Of a DNA stretch of 64,000 bases, positions 52,091 to 61,165 are shown one piece after another (position 1 is the stretch's first letter; the number at the start of each line of letters is the position of its first letter). The notes below the pieces were generated by a model, which worked only from the letters and a program-made list of their open reading frames with translations, searched no databases and was not told the origin of the DNA. The translations under genes were made by a program, and so were the position numbers. Source of the stretch: a bacterium (lineage in GTDB: Bacteria; Sysuimicrobiota; Sysuimicrobiia; Sysuimicrobiales; Segetimicrobiaceae); the NCBI GenBank assembly GCA_035691305.1, contig DASSJF010000026.1, positions 31,769-95,768 on the forward strand, given 5' to 3'.

Positions 52091-53500
52091 CTACGCCTCG
52101 GCCAGTCGGAACAGCACGGCGGCGGCGTATTCGATGCCCTTCAGGTAGTATTCGATGTCCACGTTTTCGTCCGGCGAGTGAATGCGGCAGTCCGGATTCG
52201 CAAACCCGGTTAGCACCGGCGGGATGCCGAGCGATTCCGCGAAGACGCCTTCGGCCGTCGGCCCGCGCCGTTCCGCCTCCCAATCGGCGCCGAAGACGTC
52301 CAGCCCCGCGCGGCGGATGGCGCGAACGATCTTCGCGGTGTTGGGCGTATGCCACGTCTGCGAGCGGGCGGAGATGACGCGCATCTCTACGTCGGCGTAG
52401 CCGGAGCGATCCAGGTGCGCGCGCAGTTTCTCCGCGAGCCGGCCCGCGTGCAGCCGCGGCGGACAACGAAAGTCCAGTTTGGCCGTGGCCCGGCGCGGGA
52501 CAGCCGTCATCAACACGCCCGGCGACGTGTCACCGGCCCAGAAGCCGCAGATGGTGCACGTCGGCTCCATGTAGAATGCGCGGACCAGGTCTTCGCCGCT
52601 GCGCCCCGCCGGAAACGCGCGGCCCCGCAGACCGTGCTGGTGCCGGACCGCCTCCGGGTCCAACTCCCGGGCCTTCTCGCGGAAATACTCGACGTCGTCG
52701 TCGGTCACCGGCACCAGATCGTCGGCCCAACCCGGCACGATGACTCGATCGCTTGTCACGTCCTTGATGGTCCGCAGGGCCTCGATGAGCCGCCATGCCG
52801 CGTTGTGCACGAGCACTGCGCGGCTGCTGTGCACGTTCTCCGCGGCCGTTTCGACGGACAACTGGACGTACAGAATGCCGCGCCCAAACAGGTCCACGCG
52901 AGGCAGGCCGGTCGACGCCTCGGTGGAGCCGTCCAGACAGAAGACGCCGTCGGTGCCCTCGAGGTCGGCGCTGTGTCCGAGCGCCCACTCCCGCAGGTGC
53001 ACCGATCCCGCCTCTTCCTCGCCCTCGATCACGAGACGCAGGTCGGCCGGCAGGCCGCCGGTCGCGAGGCAGGCTTCCGCCGCGAAGACAAACGCGAGGC
53101 ATCCGCTCTTGTTGTCAACGGCCCCGCGACCGTAGAGCCGGCCCTCCGCAATCTCGCCGCCCCAGGGATCATGCGTCCACGCCTCGCGGTTGCCGGCGGG
53201 CTTCACATCGTAGTGCGCGTAGCCGATGACCGCCGGCCGCTTTGCGGCGGAGAGGCCCTGCGCGAAGAGCGTCGGCCCGGCGGCCTCGATTGGGTCGCTC
53301 CGAACCCGCAGGCCCGCTGCCGCCATGACGTCGGCGAGAAAGCCGGCGGCGGCCCGGCACTGCGCCTCGTCCGCCGTCACGCTCGGAATGCGGACAAAGT
53401 CGCGCAGGACGCCGACGTATCGCTCGCGCGACGTCCGCACGTGATCCCGCACCCGCGCGAACTGCGGCGGTAGTGCTCCACCCGCGTCCGGCTGCCCCAC
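52091..53500 (-). CDS. M20 dipeptidase (carnosinase/PepV-like CNDP type)
   Basis: A 469-residue M20 metallopeptidase of the CNDP dipeptidase subgroup. Site residues: His96 and Asp98 (YAHYDVKP), Asp129 (GAVDNKSG), a glutamate pair at 161-162 (GEEEAGS), Asp190 (CLDGS) and His441 (RIHSPDEN). The HYDVQP-like motif and long lid domain (about 200-360) are typical. GTG 53500 is taken as start, with GGGAGAG upstream; other upstream frame extensions enter the neighbouring binding-protein gene. It lies 14 bp after that gene's stop, so imported dipeptides or amides probably reach it directly. Confidence 0.88.
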   Translation of the reverse strand: MGQPDAGGALPPQFARVRDHVRTSRERYVGVLRDFVRIPSVTADEAQCRAAAGFLADVMAAAGLRVRSDPIEAAGPTLFAQGLSAAKRPAVIGYAHYDVKPAGNREAWTHDPWGGEIAEGRLYGRGAVDNKSGCLAFVFAAEACLATGGLPADLRLVIEGEEEAGSVHLREWALGHSADLEGTDGVFCLDGSTEASTGLPRVDLFGRGILYVQLSVETAAENVHSSRAVLVHNAAWRLIEALRTIKDVTSDRVIVPGWADDLVPVTDDDVEYFREKARELDPEAVRHQHGLRGRAFPAGRSGEDLVRAFYMEPTCTICGFWAGDTSPGVLMTAVPRRATAKLDFRCPPRLHAGRLAEKLRAHLDRSGYADVEMRVISARSQTWHTPNTAKIVRAIRRAGLDVFGADWEAERRGPTAEGVFAESLGIPPVLTGFANPDCRIHSPDENVDIEYYLKGIEYAAAVLFRLAEA

Positions 53501-53514
53501 AGCGTCTCTCCCGG

Positions 53515-55149
53515 CTACGCCTTGCTGATCGTCGAGTAGTCGACGTACCAGCCCGTCGTGTACGTGACACCCTTGAGGTTCGAGCGGAACGCGTAGGGCA
53601 CCGCCGGCTGATACATCGGGGCAAACGGCCCAGCCTCCGTGATTCGCCGATCCAGCTCCTGGTAGAGCGCGAGGTTCTTGGCCGGGTTCGTCTCCGTCTC
53701 GACGCGCTGGCCCATCCGCGCGAGCTCGGCCGCATCCGGGCTCGACTCGGGAAACCAGTTCATGCGCTTGCCGACCGTGCGGCCCGGCAAAAACACGAGG
53801 TAGTCGCTGATGTCCATGTAGTCCGCGAGCCAGCCGCCGAGCCCGATGGGGATCTTGCCGTCGCGGGACATCTGCACCTGAACGGCGTAGGGCAGGTCGA
53901 CGAGCTTGACGTTGATCCCGGCGGCGGCGAGATCGTGCTGAATCTTCTGGGCCAGGATCGCGGTGTCCACACCGTATGATGCGATCGTGCTGGAGTAAAT
54001 GAACGTGCCCTCGACCGCGCCGAGGTTCGCTTCCTTCACGAGCGCGCGGGCGCGTTCGCGTTCGGTCTTGACGGCTTCGCTGCGTGGACGGGCGCCCGGC
54101 AGATTGGTGGGGAAGACGCCGGCCGCCCGGACGCTCCCCGGGCCGGTGAGTGCCATGATGCCCTGGTAGTCGATCGCGTAGCGAACCGCCTGGCGGATCT
54201 TGGGATGGCTGAAGGGCCCGCCGATCTGCGGATTGTTGTTCATCACGACGTTGACGACGTTGAGCGCGAGGCTCGACTCCACGACGACCCCGGGCGCATG
54301 CCGGAGGTGCCGCGCCTGGTCCGCGCCGATGTTGACCGCGATGTCCACGTCGCCCTTTTCTATCATGAGCGACTGCGCCCCGGCTTCGATGACGTTGCGG
54401 AGTACGACGCGGTCTAAACTCGAGGGCCCGCGCCAGCAATTCGGGTTGCGAACCAGGACGAGATCCTGATTCGGCACGTAGGACTCGAGGATGAACGCGC
54501 CGGTCCCCGCCGAGTGCGCGTTGAGGTACCCCTCCGCTTTGTCCTTGTCCCGGGCGCCCGGCCCCGCGTCTCCACCCTGCGCCGTCACCACCTTCGTGTC
54601 CACCGGACTCAGCGACGGCGTCGTCAAAATCGCCAGCAGCGCCGGCTTTGACCGGCTCAGCCTGATCACGAACGTCGTCGCATTCGGCGCCTCCAACCCC
54701 GCCACGCCGTCCAGCAGCCACGCGCCGTTCCCCTTGATGTTCATCAGCCGCTCGAACGACCACTTGAAGTCCGCCGCCGTCATCGCGTTCCCGCTCGCGA
54801 ACTTCACGTTCGGCCGCAGGGTGAACGTGTACGTCAACCCGTCGGGCGACGTCGTCCACCGCGTCGCCAGCGACGGCCGGACGGTCTTCAGGTCCTCGCC
54901 CTCGAACGTCACGAGCGCGTCGTACGTCACGTGATCTACGTTGTTGGTGGCGTTCTCCAGTGTGCGGCCCGGATCCAGCGTTTTGATGTTGAGCAGCGTC
55001 GCGACCGTGAGCACTTTGCCGCCCGGGGCCGCGGGCGCCGCCTCGCCCCGCGACGCCCCCGCCGGAGACAGGACCCCGCCCGCCGCGGCAAGCGCTCCCG
55101 CGGCGATGTTGCCGGCCGCCGATCCAAGCAATCGCCGGCGTGTGATCAC
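53515..55149 (-). CDS. extracellular solute-binding protein, family 5 (paralogue of 55152-56798)
   Basis: A 544-residue family 5 binding protein with a Tat-like signal (TRRRLLGSAAG then an alanine-rich hydrophobic run) and no lipobox. Mature landmarks are LDPGRTLENATNNVDHV near 58-74, YTFTLRPNVKFASGNAMTAADFKWSFERLM near 104-133 and GTGAFILESYVPNQDLVLVRNPN. GTG 55149 starts two bases after the stop of the upstream paralogue. The two proteins are alike over their whole length, most strongly over the first mature 130 residues. It has no permease of its own and probably feeds the DppBC pair at 48374-50244. Confidence 0.92.
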   Translation of the reverse strand: MITRRRLLGSAAGNIAAGALAAAGGVLSPAGASRGEAAPAAPGGKVLTVATLLNIKTLDPGRTLENATNNVDHVTYDALVTFEGEDLKTVRPSLATRWTTSPDGLTYTFTLRPNVKFASGNAMTAADFKWSFERLMNIKGNGAWLLDGVAGLEAPNATTFVIRLSRSKPALLAILTTPSLSPVDTKVVTAQGGDAGPGARDKDKAEGYLNAHSAGTGAFILESYVPNQDLVLVRNPNCWRGPSSLDRVVLRNVIEAGAQSLMIEKGDVDIAVNIGADQARHLRHAPGVVVESSLALNVVNVVMNNNPQIGGPFSHPKIRQAVRYAIDYQGIMALTGPGSVRAAGVFPTNLPGARPRSEAVKTERERARALVKEANLGAVEGTFIYSSTIASYGVDTAILAQKIQHDLAAAGINVKLVDLPYAVQVQMSRDGKIPIGLGGWLADYMDISDYLVFLPGRTVGKRMNWFPESSPDAAELARMGQRVETETNPAKNLALYQELDRRITEAGPFAPMYQPAVPYAFRSNLKGVTYTTGWYVDYSTISKA

Positions 55150-55151
55150 GG

Positions 55152-56798
55152 CTATCCCTTGGTGATCGTCGAGTAGTCGATGTACCAACCGGTGGTGTAC
55201 GTCACGCCCTTGAGGTTGGACCGGTACGCGATGGACACCGCGGGTTGATAGAGCGGAATGTACGGGCCGTCCGTCGAGAGCCGCCGGTCGACCTCCTGAT
55301 ACAACGCGTTGGCCTTGGCCGGGTCCGTTTCGTTCTCGACCTGCTGGCCGAGTTTGGTGATCTCACCCGCCTCGGGGCTGGCGTTGGGTTCCCACTGCAG
55401 CCGGTGACCCACGGTCCGCCCGGGCAGGAAAACGAGATAGTCGCTGCGGTCCATGTAGTCCGCGAGCCAGCCGCCGATGCCCATCGGCAGCTTGCCCTGC
55501 CGGTACTGAGTGACTTCGGTGGCGTAGGGCTCGTCGACGATCTTGAGCTTGATGCCGACTGCGGCGAGGTCCTGTTGGATCTTCTGCGCCAGGATCGCGA
55601 GGTCGAGCCCGAAGCCCGCGTACGTGCTGGAGTAGAAGAACATGCCCTCGAGGTTCGTGAGGCCGGCCTGCTGCAGAATGGCCCGGGCGCGCCGCTTGTC
55701 GGTCTTGACCGCCTCGCTCGTCGGCCGCGCGCCGGGGAAGCTCGGCGGGATGATGCCGGCCGACCGCCGCGACCCAGGTGCCGTGAGCGCCATTACGCCC
55801 TGGTAGTCGATCGCGTAGCGGATCGCCTCGCGCACCTTGGGGTTGGCGAACGGCCCGCTGACCTGCGGGTTCGTGTTGATGATAACGTTGACGACGTTGA
55901 GCTCGGGGCTGGACTTCACGACGACGCCCTCGACGTGCCGCAGCTGCCGGGCTTGGTCGGCCTGAATGTTGACGGCGATGTCGATATCGCCCTTTTGCAC
56001 CATGAGGGCCTGCGCGCTCGGCTCGATGATGTTCCGGACGACTACGCGGTCGAGCGACGACGGCCCCCGCCAGTAAGTAGGATTCTTCACCATCACGATT
56101 TCCTGGTTGGGAACATAGGACTCGAGGACAAAGGCGCCTGTGCCGGCGGAGTGCGAGTTGAGGTAGGCTTCGGCTTTGTCTTTCTCCTTGGCGTCGGACC
56201 CGGCGTCGCCGCCTTGCGCGGTCACGACTTTGGTGTCGACCGGGCTCAGCGACGGGGTGGTCAGGATCGCGAGCTGCGCCGGCTTCGGCCGGCTCAGCTT
56301 GATGACGAACGTCGTGGGGTTCAGCGCCTCGACGCCCGCCACGCCGTCCAGCAGCCACGCGCCGTTCCCCTTGATGTTCATGAGCCGCTCAAACGACCAC
56401 TTGAAATCCGCCGCGGTCATCGGATTGCCGCCGGCGAATTTGACGTTGGGCCGCAGCGTGAACGTGTACGTGAGCCCGTCCGGCGACATGGTCCATTTGG
56501 TGGCGAGCGAGGGGCGGATCGTCTTGAGGTCCTCGCCTTCGAAAGTGACCAACGCGTCGTAAGTGACATGGTCGACGTTGTTCGTGGCGTTTTCGAGCGT
56601 GTGGCCGGGGTCGAGCGTGTGAATGTTGAGTAGCATCGCGACGCTGAGCGTTCTTCCCCCTGCCGGCGCCGCTGCCGCGGGCCGAACGTCCGCGGCGGAC
56701 AGCGCGCCGCCGCCGAGCACGGCGAGCGACGCGGCCGCACCGGTGCGCAACGCCTGCCGGCGGGTCATCCGAAGTGCCGAGCGTTCGTTCAAGCGCAT
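55152..56798 (-). CDS. extracellular solute-binding protein, family 5 (paralogue of 53515-55149)
   Basis: A 548-residue family 5 binding protein. The N-terminus carries MTRRQALRTGAAASLAVLGGG, a Tat-like signal, so either ATG 56798 (AGGGGGCGG upstream) or ATG 56768 could be the start. Mature landmarks are LDPGHTLENATNNVDHV and GTGAFVLESYVPNQEIVMVKNPTYWRG. It is the first gene of the minus-strand group (binding protein, binding protein, M20 dipeptidase, binding protein, DppB, DppC). With its downstream paralogue it looks like a tandem duplication whose C-terminal ligand-facing lobe has since diverged more. Confidence 0.92.
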   Translation of the reverse strand: MRLNERSALRMTRRQALRTGAAASLAVLGGGALSAADVRPAAAAPAGGRTLSVAMLLNIHTLDPGHTLENATNNVDHVTYDALVTFEGEDLKTIRPSLATKWTMSPDGLTYTFTLRPNVKFAGGNPMTAADFKWSFERLMNIKGNGAWLLDGVAGVEALNPTTFVIKLSRPKPAQLAILTTPSLSPVDTKVVTAQGGDAGSDAKEKDKAEAYLNSHSAGTGAFVLESYVPNQEIVMVKNPTYWRGPSSLDRVVVRNIIEPSAQALMVQKGDIDIAVNIQADQARQLRHVEGVVVKSSPELNVVNVIINTNPQVSGPFANPKVREAIRYAIDYQGVMALTAPGSRRSAGIIPPSFPGARPTSEAVKTDKRRARAILQQAGLTNLEGMFFYSSTYAGFGLDLAILAQKIQQDLAAVGIKLKIVDEPYATEVTQYRQGKLPMGIGGWLADYMDRSDYLVFLPGRTVGHRLQWEPNASPEAGEITKLGQQVENETDPAKANALYQEVDRRLSTDGPYIPLYQPAVSIAYRSNLKGVTYTTGWYIDYSTITKG

Positions 56799-56993
56799 TA
56801 TCCGCCCCCTATTGAGTGTGTCATCGAATTCACCACGCCGACGCCGACGGCATGGATATCGGCCGCATCAGGCGGCGGGCTCCGCTTCGAACCGCTTGGT
56901 TTCCTGGCCGTTGCGCTGCGACAGCCTTCGGTGAAGGCGCGGCGGCTCCTGTGTTCCGAGGAGTTGGCCGGGCGCTGCCGGAAAGTTCACGCC

Positions 56994-58343
56994 ATGGCGC
57001 AGTTTGACACCGAACGCCATCTCGCGGCACTTGCGGCGTGGGCGGCGAAGCTCCGACTCGACACCATCCCGGCTGGGGTGAGACGGCGGGCCGCGCTTGT
57101 CGTCCTGGATTTGATCGGCTGCAACGTCGGAGGCAGCCGCGACGACGGCATGCCGGCCTTTGCCCACGCCCTCGGCCGACGTCGGGGGCGCGCGACCCTC
57201 GCCGGCACGCCGGTGCGGGCCGACCCTGCCGCGGCGGCGCTGTTCAACGCTGCCGCCATCGTCGCCCTGGAGCTCGACGAAACGAACCTCTTCGCGAAGG
57301 GACATCCGGGCGCACACGTGTGGCCGGCCGTGCTCGCGGCGGCCGAAGACGGCGACCGTTCGGGCCCCGATCTGCTCGTGGCGTTCGTGGCCGGGTACGA
57401 GACCGGCGCGCGCGTGGCGCGGGCGGCGCAACTCTCTCCCGCGGTGCACCCGCACGGCACGGCGGTCGCCGTCGGGGCGGCGGCCGGTCTTGCACGGCTG
57501 TGGGAGTTTCCGGCGCCGGCCTTTGCCTCGACGGTACAGCAGGCGGCGGCGCTCCTCATCCCGGCGGACTGGAACGCCGCGCGGCTGGGTGGTACCGTGC
57601 GCAATCTCTTCTCGGGGGTGGCGGCCCAGAACGCGTTCACCGCGGCCGAGAGCGTGCGGTGCGGCCTCACGCACGACCCGGCGGCGCTCGACACGGTCCT
57701 CGGAAGAATTCTGGGAACGGGGTTCGACGCCGCGGCGCTCTCGGCGGACCTCGGGGACGTCTGGGCCTTCGAGGGCGACCTCTACTTCAAGCACCACGCG
57801 TGCTGTCTCAGCGTCCACAGCGCACTCGACGCGTTGCTCGAGCTGTGGCGCCGAGAACGGTTCGAGCCCGAGCGCGTCCGGGGTGTGGCGGTCGAGACCT
57901 ACCGGTCGGCCGCCGCGCTCGGCAACCGCGAGCCGGCAACGCCGCTCGCAGCCAAGTTCTCCATTCCGCACGCGCTGGCCGCGGCCATGGTGCTCGGCGA
58001 GACCGGGCCGGCCGCCTTCAACGCCGCAAGTCTTCGCGACGAGCGGATCCGCACGTTGTCGAGGCGCATCGACGTCTCGGAGGATCCCGCCCTCACCGCG
58101 CGCCTGCCCGCGTCGCGGCCCGCGCGCGTCGTCGTCACGCTTGACGACCGGCAACTCGCCGGCGAATGCGCGCGATCGGAGGGCCTGCCACTCAACGACG
58201 ACGGAGCAGCGATCGAAGAGAAGTTCATGAGGCTGGCTGCGCCGGTGATCGGCATGAACGCCGCGGCGGCCGCGCGAGAGGCCGTTCGGCGCCTGGATGC
58301 CCTACCGAACCTTGCCGCGCTGACCGCGCTCCTACGGACCTGA
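56994..58343 (+). CDS. MmgE/PrpD family protein
   Basis: A 449-residue MmgE/PrpD-fold protein. The helical domain includes FNAAAIVALELDETNLFAKGHPGAHVWPAVLA, split across about 81-112, matching the family's NG-x-x-H-x-x-D-x-D region with glutamate/aspartate variants, and KHHACCLSVHSALDALL near 264-280 corresponds to the KxYPxC substrate loop, with the cysteine retained. ATG 56994 is preferred; a GTG at 56931 is in frame. It stands alone on the plus strand between divergent and convergent neighbours. Only moderately similar by eye to the PrpD protein at 26650-28062, so not a recent duplicate. Confidence 0.87.
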   Translation: MAQFDTERHLAALAAWAAKLRLDTIPAGVRRRAALVVLDLIGCNVGGSRDDGMPAFAHALGRRRGRATLAGTPVRADPAAAALFNAAAIVALELDETNLFAKGHPGAHVWPAVLAAAEDGDRSGPDLLVAFVAGYETGARVARAAQLSPAVHPHGTAVAVGAAAGLARLWEFPAPAFASTVQQAAALLIPADWNAARLGGTVRNLFSGVAAQNAFTAAESVRCGLTHDPAALDTVLGRILGTGFDAAALSADLGDVWAFEGDLYFKHHACCLSVHSALDALLELWRRERFEPERVRGVAVETYRSAAALGNREPATPLAAKFSIPHALAAAMVLGETGPAAFNAASLRDERIRTLSRRIDVSEDPALTARLPASRPARVVVTLDDRQLAGECARSEGLPLNDDGAAIEEKFMRLAAPVIGMNAAAAAREAVRRLDALPNLAALTALLRT

Positions 58344-58451
58344 GAGTCGGCGCGCTCCGACGGCGGGTCGGGCTCGCCGGCAGCGCCCGCGACAACGGTG
58401 CCGGGTTCTTGCCGCGGGGTAAGCACCATGGGGCTCGCGGTTGTCGCGCGA

Positions 58452-60578
58452 TCAGGTGGCGTGTGGCCGTCGTTGGACGAGCAGCCTCGAGGAGTTGGCG
58501 AGGATCCCAAGGTCTGGCAAGGACTGCGCCGCCGCGGCGAAGATCGGCGGCAGGAAGCCCAGGGCCGCGAGCGAGAGGCCGAGCAGGTTGTACACCGCCG
58601 TAAACCCGAGATTGAGCGAGACCACGCGCATCGTGCGGCGCGCGATCCGGAACACCTCGGGCACGAGCATCCAATCGTCGCGCATCAAGGCAACATGGGC
58701 GGCCTCGATCGCGACGTCGCTCCCCGCAGCACCCATGGCGATGCCCACGTCGGCCTGCGCCAGCGCGGGCGCGTCGTTCACCCCGTCGCCGACCATCACC
58801 ACGGTGTGTCCCTTAGTCTGATACGCCTTCACAGCGGCAATCTTGTCCTCCGGCAGGAGGTTGGCCCGGTAGGCGATGCCGAGGCCGCCCGCGAGGGCGG
58901 CCGCCGTCCGTTCGTTGTCCCCGGTGAGGAGCTCGATCTGTGTAAGACCCAGGGCGTGGAGTGCGTCAAGGGCCGCGGGCACCTCCGGGCGTGGCGTGTC
59001 AGCCGCCGCGATCAGGCCGACCGGGGTGCCGTCGCGAGCGACGAACAGCAGCGTTTTGCCCTGGGCCTCAAGCGCGCCCGCATCGCCGGCATCCATGCGA
59101 GAAGCGGCCGCCGGCACCATGCGCCGGCTGCCCACGGCAACGGTGGACCCGTTGACCCGCGCACGCACACCCAGGCCCGGAAGCGCCTCGAACTGCTGCG
59201 GCTCAACGAGGCGGAGCGCCTTCTGTGTAGCCGCGGCGCGCACCGCCTCGGCTAGCGGATGTTCCGAGTACCGCTCCGCCGAGGCGGCCATCGCCAATAC
59301 CTCGTCCGCGGAGGCCGCGTCGAGCGGTACGACGTCCGTGACCTGCGGCCGGCCGAGCGTCAGGGTGCCCGTCTTGTCGAGCAACACCACGTCCGCGCGT
59401 GCGAGAGTTTCCAGATACTTCCCACCCTTGATCAGCAGGCCGCGCCGGGCCGCGGCGCCGATCGAGGCGAGCATCGCGATCGGAGTGGCAAGGGCAAAGG
59501 AACAGGAACAAGCCACCACGAGCACCGCCGCGGTCGCCAGCGGGTCGCGGCGGATGAGATAGGTGAGAGCTGCGATCCCGGCCACGACCGGCAGGTAGGA
59601 ACCCGAAAACCGGTCCGCGAGGCGCTGGACCTGGGCGCGGTGGGTTTCCGCCTGCTCGACCAGCGTGATCACCCGCCCGAAGACAGTGTCCCGACCAACA
59701 GACACCGCACGGACGCGAAGGCTCCCGAGGCGGGCCAGCGTCGCGGCATACACCCGCGCGCCGGGGCCGGCCTCCACAGGCATGGACTCGCCCGTGACCG
59801 GGGCCTGATCCACGGTCGCGTGCCCGGTCACGACCTCTCCGTCCACGGGAATCTGTCCGCCCGGTCGTACAATGACGATCTCGCCCACCCGCACCTCGCC
59901 GATCGGGACCTCGCGCTCCTCCCCGGCTCGCTCGACCCGCGCGGTCTGCGGCGCCATCGTGGTGAGGTCCCGGACCGCGCGGCGCGCACGGTCCGTCGTG
60001 AACCGCTCCGCGTAGTCACCAACGCGCATGAAAAACACCACCACCGCCGCGGTGGCCCACTGCCCGACCACAAGCGCCGCGACCACTCCCAGCGTCATCA
60101 GGGTGTGTGACGTGACCTGCCGCCGGAGCGCGGCCCGGACGACGCCACGGAAGACGGGATAGCCGCCCGCGAGGACGATCGCCAGTCCCACCGGCCAGGA
60201 CACGTGCTCGGTGATCCGCTCAAATACACCCAGTTGCTCGCCCACCACGACAATGAAGAGCACGGCGCCGAAGACGATGCCGAGCAGCGTGAGCACCTGA
60301 CGGGTGAAGTCCTGGGATCGGGACGCGAGGAACCGAGTCCCGGGTGCTCGCTCCGTCTCCCGCTCCGCGACCGTGTAGCCGGCGCCTTCCACTGCCCGGC
60401 GGATCGCCGAGAGCTCGGCGCGCACCGGGTCGAGGCGGATGACCGCCTTCTCGGCGGTAAGCGAGACTTCCGCGGATTCGACCCCGGGGACTGCGGCGAT
60501 CGCCCGCTGAACGTGCGTCGCGCACTCGGCGCAATCCATGCCCCGGATCGGCAGGTCAATTTCCCGGACGGGGGTCAT
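58452..60578 (-). CDS. heavy-metal P1B-type ATPase with CSC in place of CPC
   Basis: A 708-residue metal-exporting P-type ATPase. An N-terminal heavy-metal domain holds Cys16-x-x-Cys19 (GMDCAECA). The core shows actuator TGES (near 262), phosphorylation motif DKTGT with Asp401, SEHPLAEA with His440, and hinge GDGVNDAPALAQADVGIAMG. The membrane metal-site motif, normally CPC, reads Cys357-Ser-Cys359 (ACSCSFALATP). ATG 60578 overlaps the upstream sensor gene's stop (ATGA). With a CmtR-like sensor, Cd, Pb or Zn is the best guess for the exported ion; the missing proline makes this less certain. Acts in the inner membrane. Confidence 0.93.
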   Translation of the reverse strand: MTPVREIDLPIRGMDCAECATHVQRAIAAVPGVESAEVSLTAEKAVIRLDPVRAELSAIRRAVEGAGYTVAERETERAPGTRFLASRSQDFTRQVLTLLGIVFGAVLFIVVVGEQLGVFERITEHVSWPVGLAIVLAGGYPVFRGVVRAALRRQVTSHTLMTLGVVAALVVGQWATAAVVVFFMRVGDYAERFTTDRARRAVRDLTTMAPQTARVERAGEEREVPIGEVRVGEIVIVRPGGQIPVDGEVVTGHATVDQAPVTGESMPVEAGPGARVYAATLARLGSLRVRAVSVGRDTVFGRVITLVEQAETHRAQVQRLADRFSGSYLPVVAGIAALTYLIRRDPLATAAVLVVACSCSFALATPIAMLASIGAAARRGLLIKGGKYLETLARADVVLLDKTGTLTLGRPQVTDVVPLDAASADEVLAMAASAERYSEHPLAEAVRAAATQKALRLVEPQQFEALPGLGVRARVNGSTVAVGSRRMVPAAASRMDAGDAGALEAQGKTLLFVARDGTPVGLIAAADTPRPEVPAALDALHALGLTQIELLTGDNERTAAALAGGLGIAYRANLLPEDKIAAVKAYQTKGHTVVMVGDGVNDAPALAQADVGIAMGAAGSDVAIEAAHVALMRDDWMLVPEVFRIARRTMRVVSLNLGFTAVYNLLGLSLAALGFLPPIFAAAAQSLPDLGILANSSRLLVQRRPHAT

Positions 60579-60925
60579 GGCCGGCTCTCCCTCGAGACGG
60601 TGTAACGCGTGCACTCGTACACGCCCCGCGCCACATCTGCCAGGAGCTCGTCGGCCAAGCGGAGCAGCGCAGCCACACGGCGGTCGCTCAGATAATACCG
60701 TGTGTAGCGGCCGTCCGGTTCGGAGCCGACAAGACCGCAGTCGCGCAGGCAGGCGAGGTGGTTCGAGACATTAGGCTGGCTGAGGCCGGTCGCCTCCACA
60801 ATGTCCGAGACGGTGAGCGGGCCACGCCGCAACGCCTCGAGGATCCCCAGCCGCGAGGGATCGGCGAACCCGCGGAACAGCTTGGCTTTCAGCCCGGTGC
60901 TTTGGGCGCGTGCCGTCGTGAGCAT
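60575..60925 (-). CDS. ArsR/SmtB-family metal sensor, CmtR-like
   Basis: A 116-residue winged-helix repressor. Cys59 and Cys63 (ACLRDCGLV), plus Cys105 near the C-terminus (YECTRYT), match in order and spacing the Cd/Pb-binding cysteines 57, 61 and 102 of CmtR from mycobacteria. The helix-turn-helix is VSDIVEATGLSQPNVSNHL. ATG 60925 follows AGGAG by seven bases and is preferred to ATG 60949. A well-formed promoter overlaps a short dyad directly upstream. It is co-transcribed with the P1B-ATPase, so metal binding should release the promoter and switch on export. Confidence 0.92.
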   Translation of the reverse strand: MLTTARAQSTGLKAKLFRGFADPSRLGILEALRRGPLTVSDIVEATGLSQPNVSNHLACLRDCGLVGSEPDGRYTRYYLSDRRVAALLRLADELLADVARGVYECTRYTVSRESRP

Positions 60926-60956
60926 ACGCCAACTCCTGGATCGCATCATTAGATGG

Positions 60957-60992
60957 TAATATGATTATATCCGGCCGGAAAGGGAATCGCAA
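60957..60992 (-). promoter_or_regulatory. promoter and overlapping dyad of the metal sensor/P1B-ATPase operon
   Basis: On the minus strand TTGCGA (60992-60987) and TATAAT (60969-60964) are separated by 17 bp, a near-consensus sigma-70 promoter. TAATATGATTA, a 4+3+4 dyad, covers 60957-60967 and overlaps the -10 box and expected start point. This is the usual position of an ArsR-family operator. A second inverted pair, ATCAT at 60945 and ATGAT at 60961, lies over the same region. Confidence 0.65.
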
Positions 60993-61165
60993 CCGAGATG
61001 GGTTCAACGCTTTGCCGGCTCGTGCTAACGAAAACGGCCCCTCCTGGACGGTGATCCGAGGCTCGAAGAGACGCAAGATCGGTCATTGATTAGGGCCGGC
61101 AGGATCAACATCTAGCGGGCGACGCTGGCCAGCGAGGCAGGGGCTTGTCGACATACAGCAACAAT

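Noticed and set aside
61123..61134. Perfect 12-bp palindrome CGCTGGCCAGCG after the M24 gene
   Set aside because: It has no loop and no T-tract, and such G+C palindromes occur by chance in this composition; too weak for a terminator or operator call.
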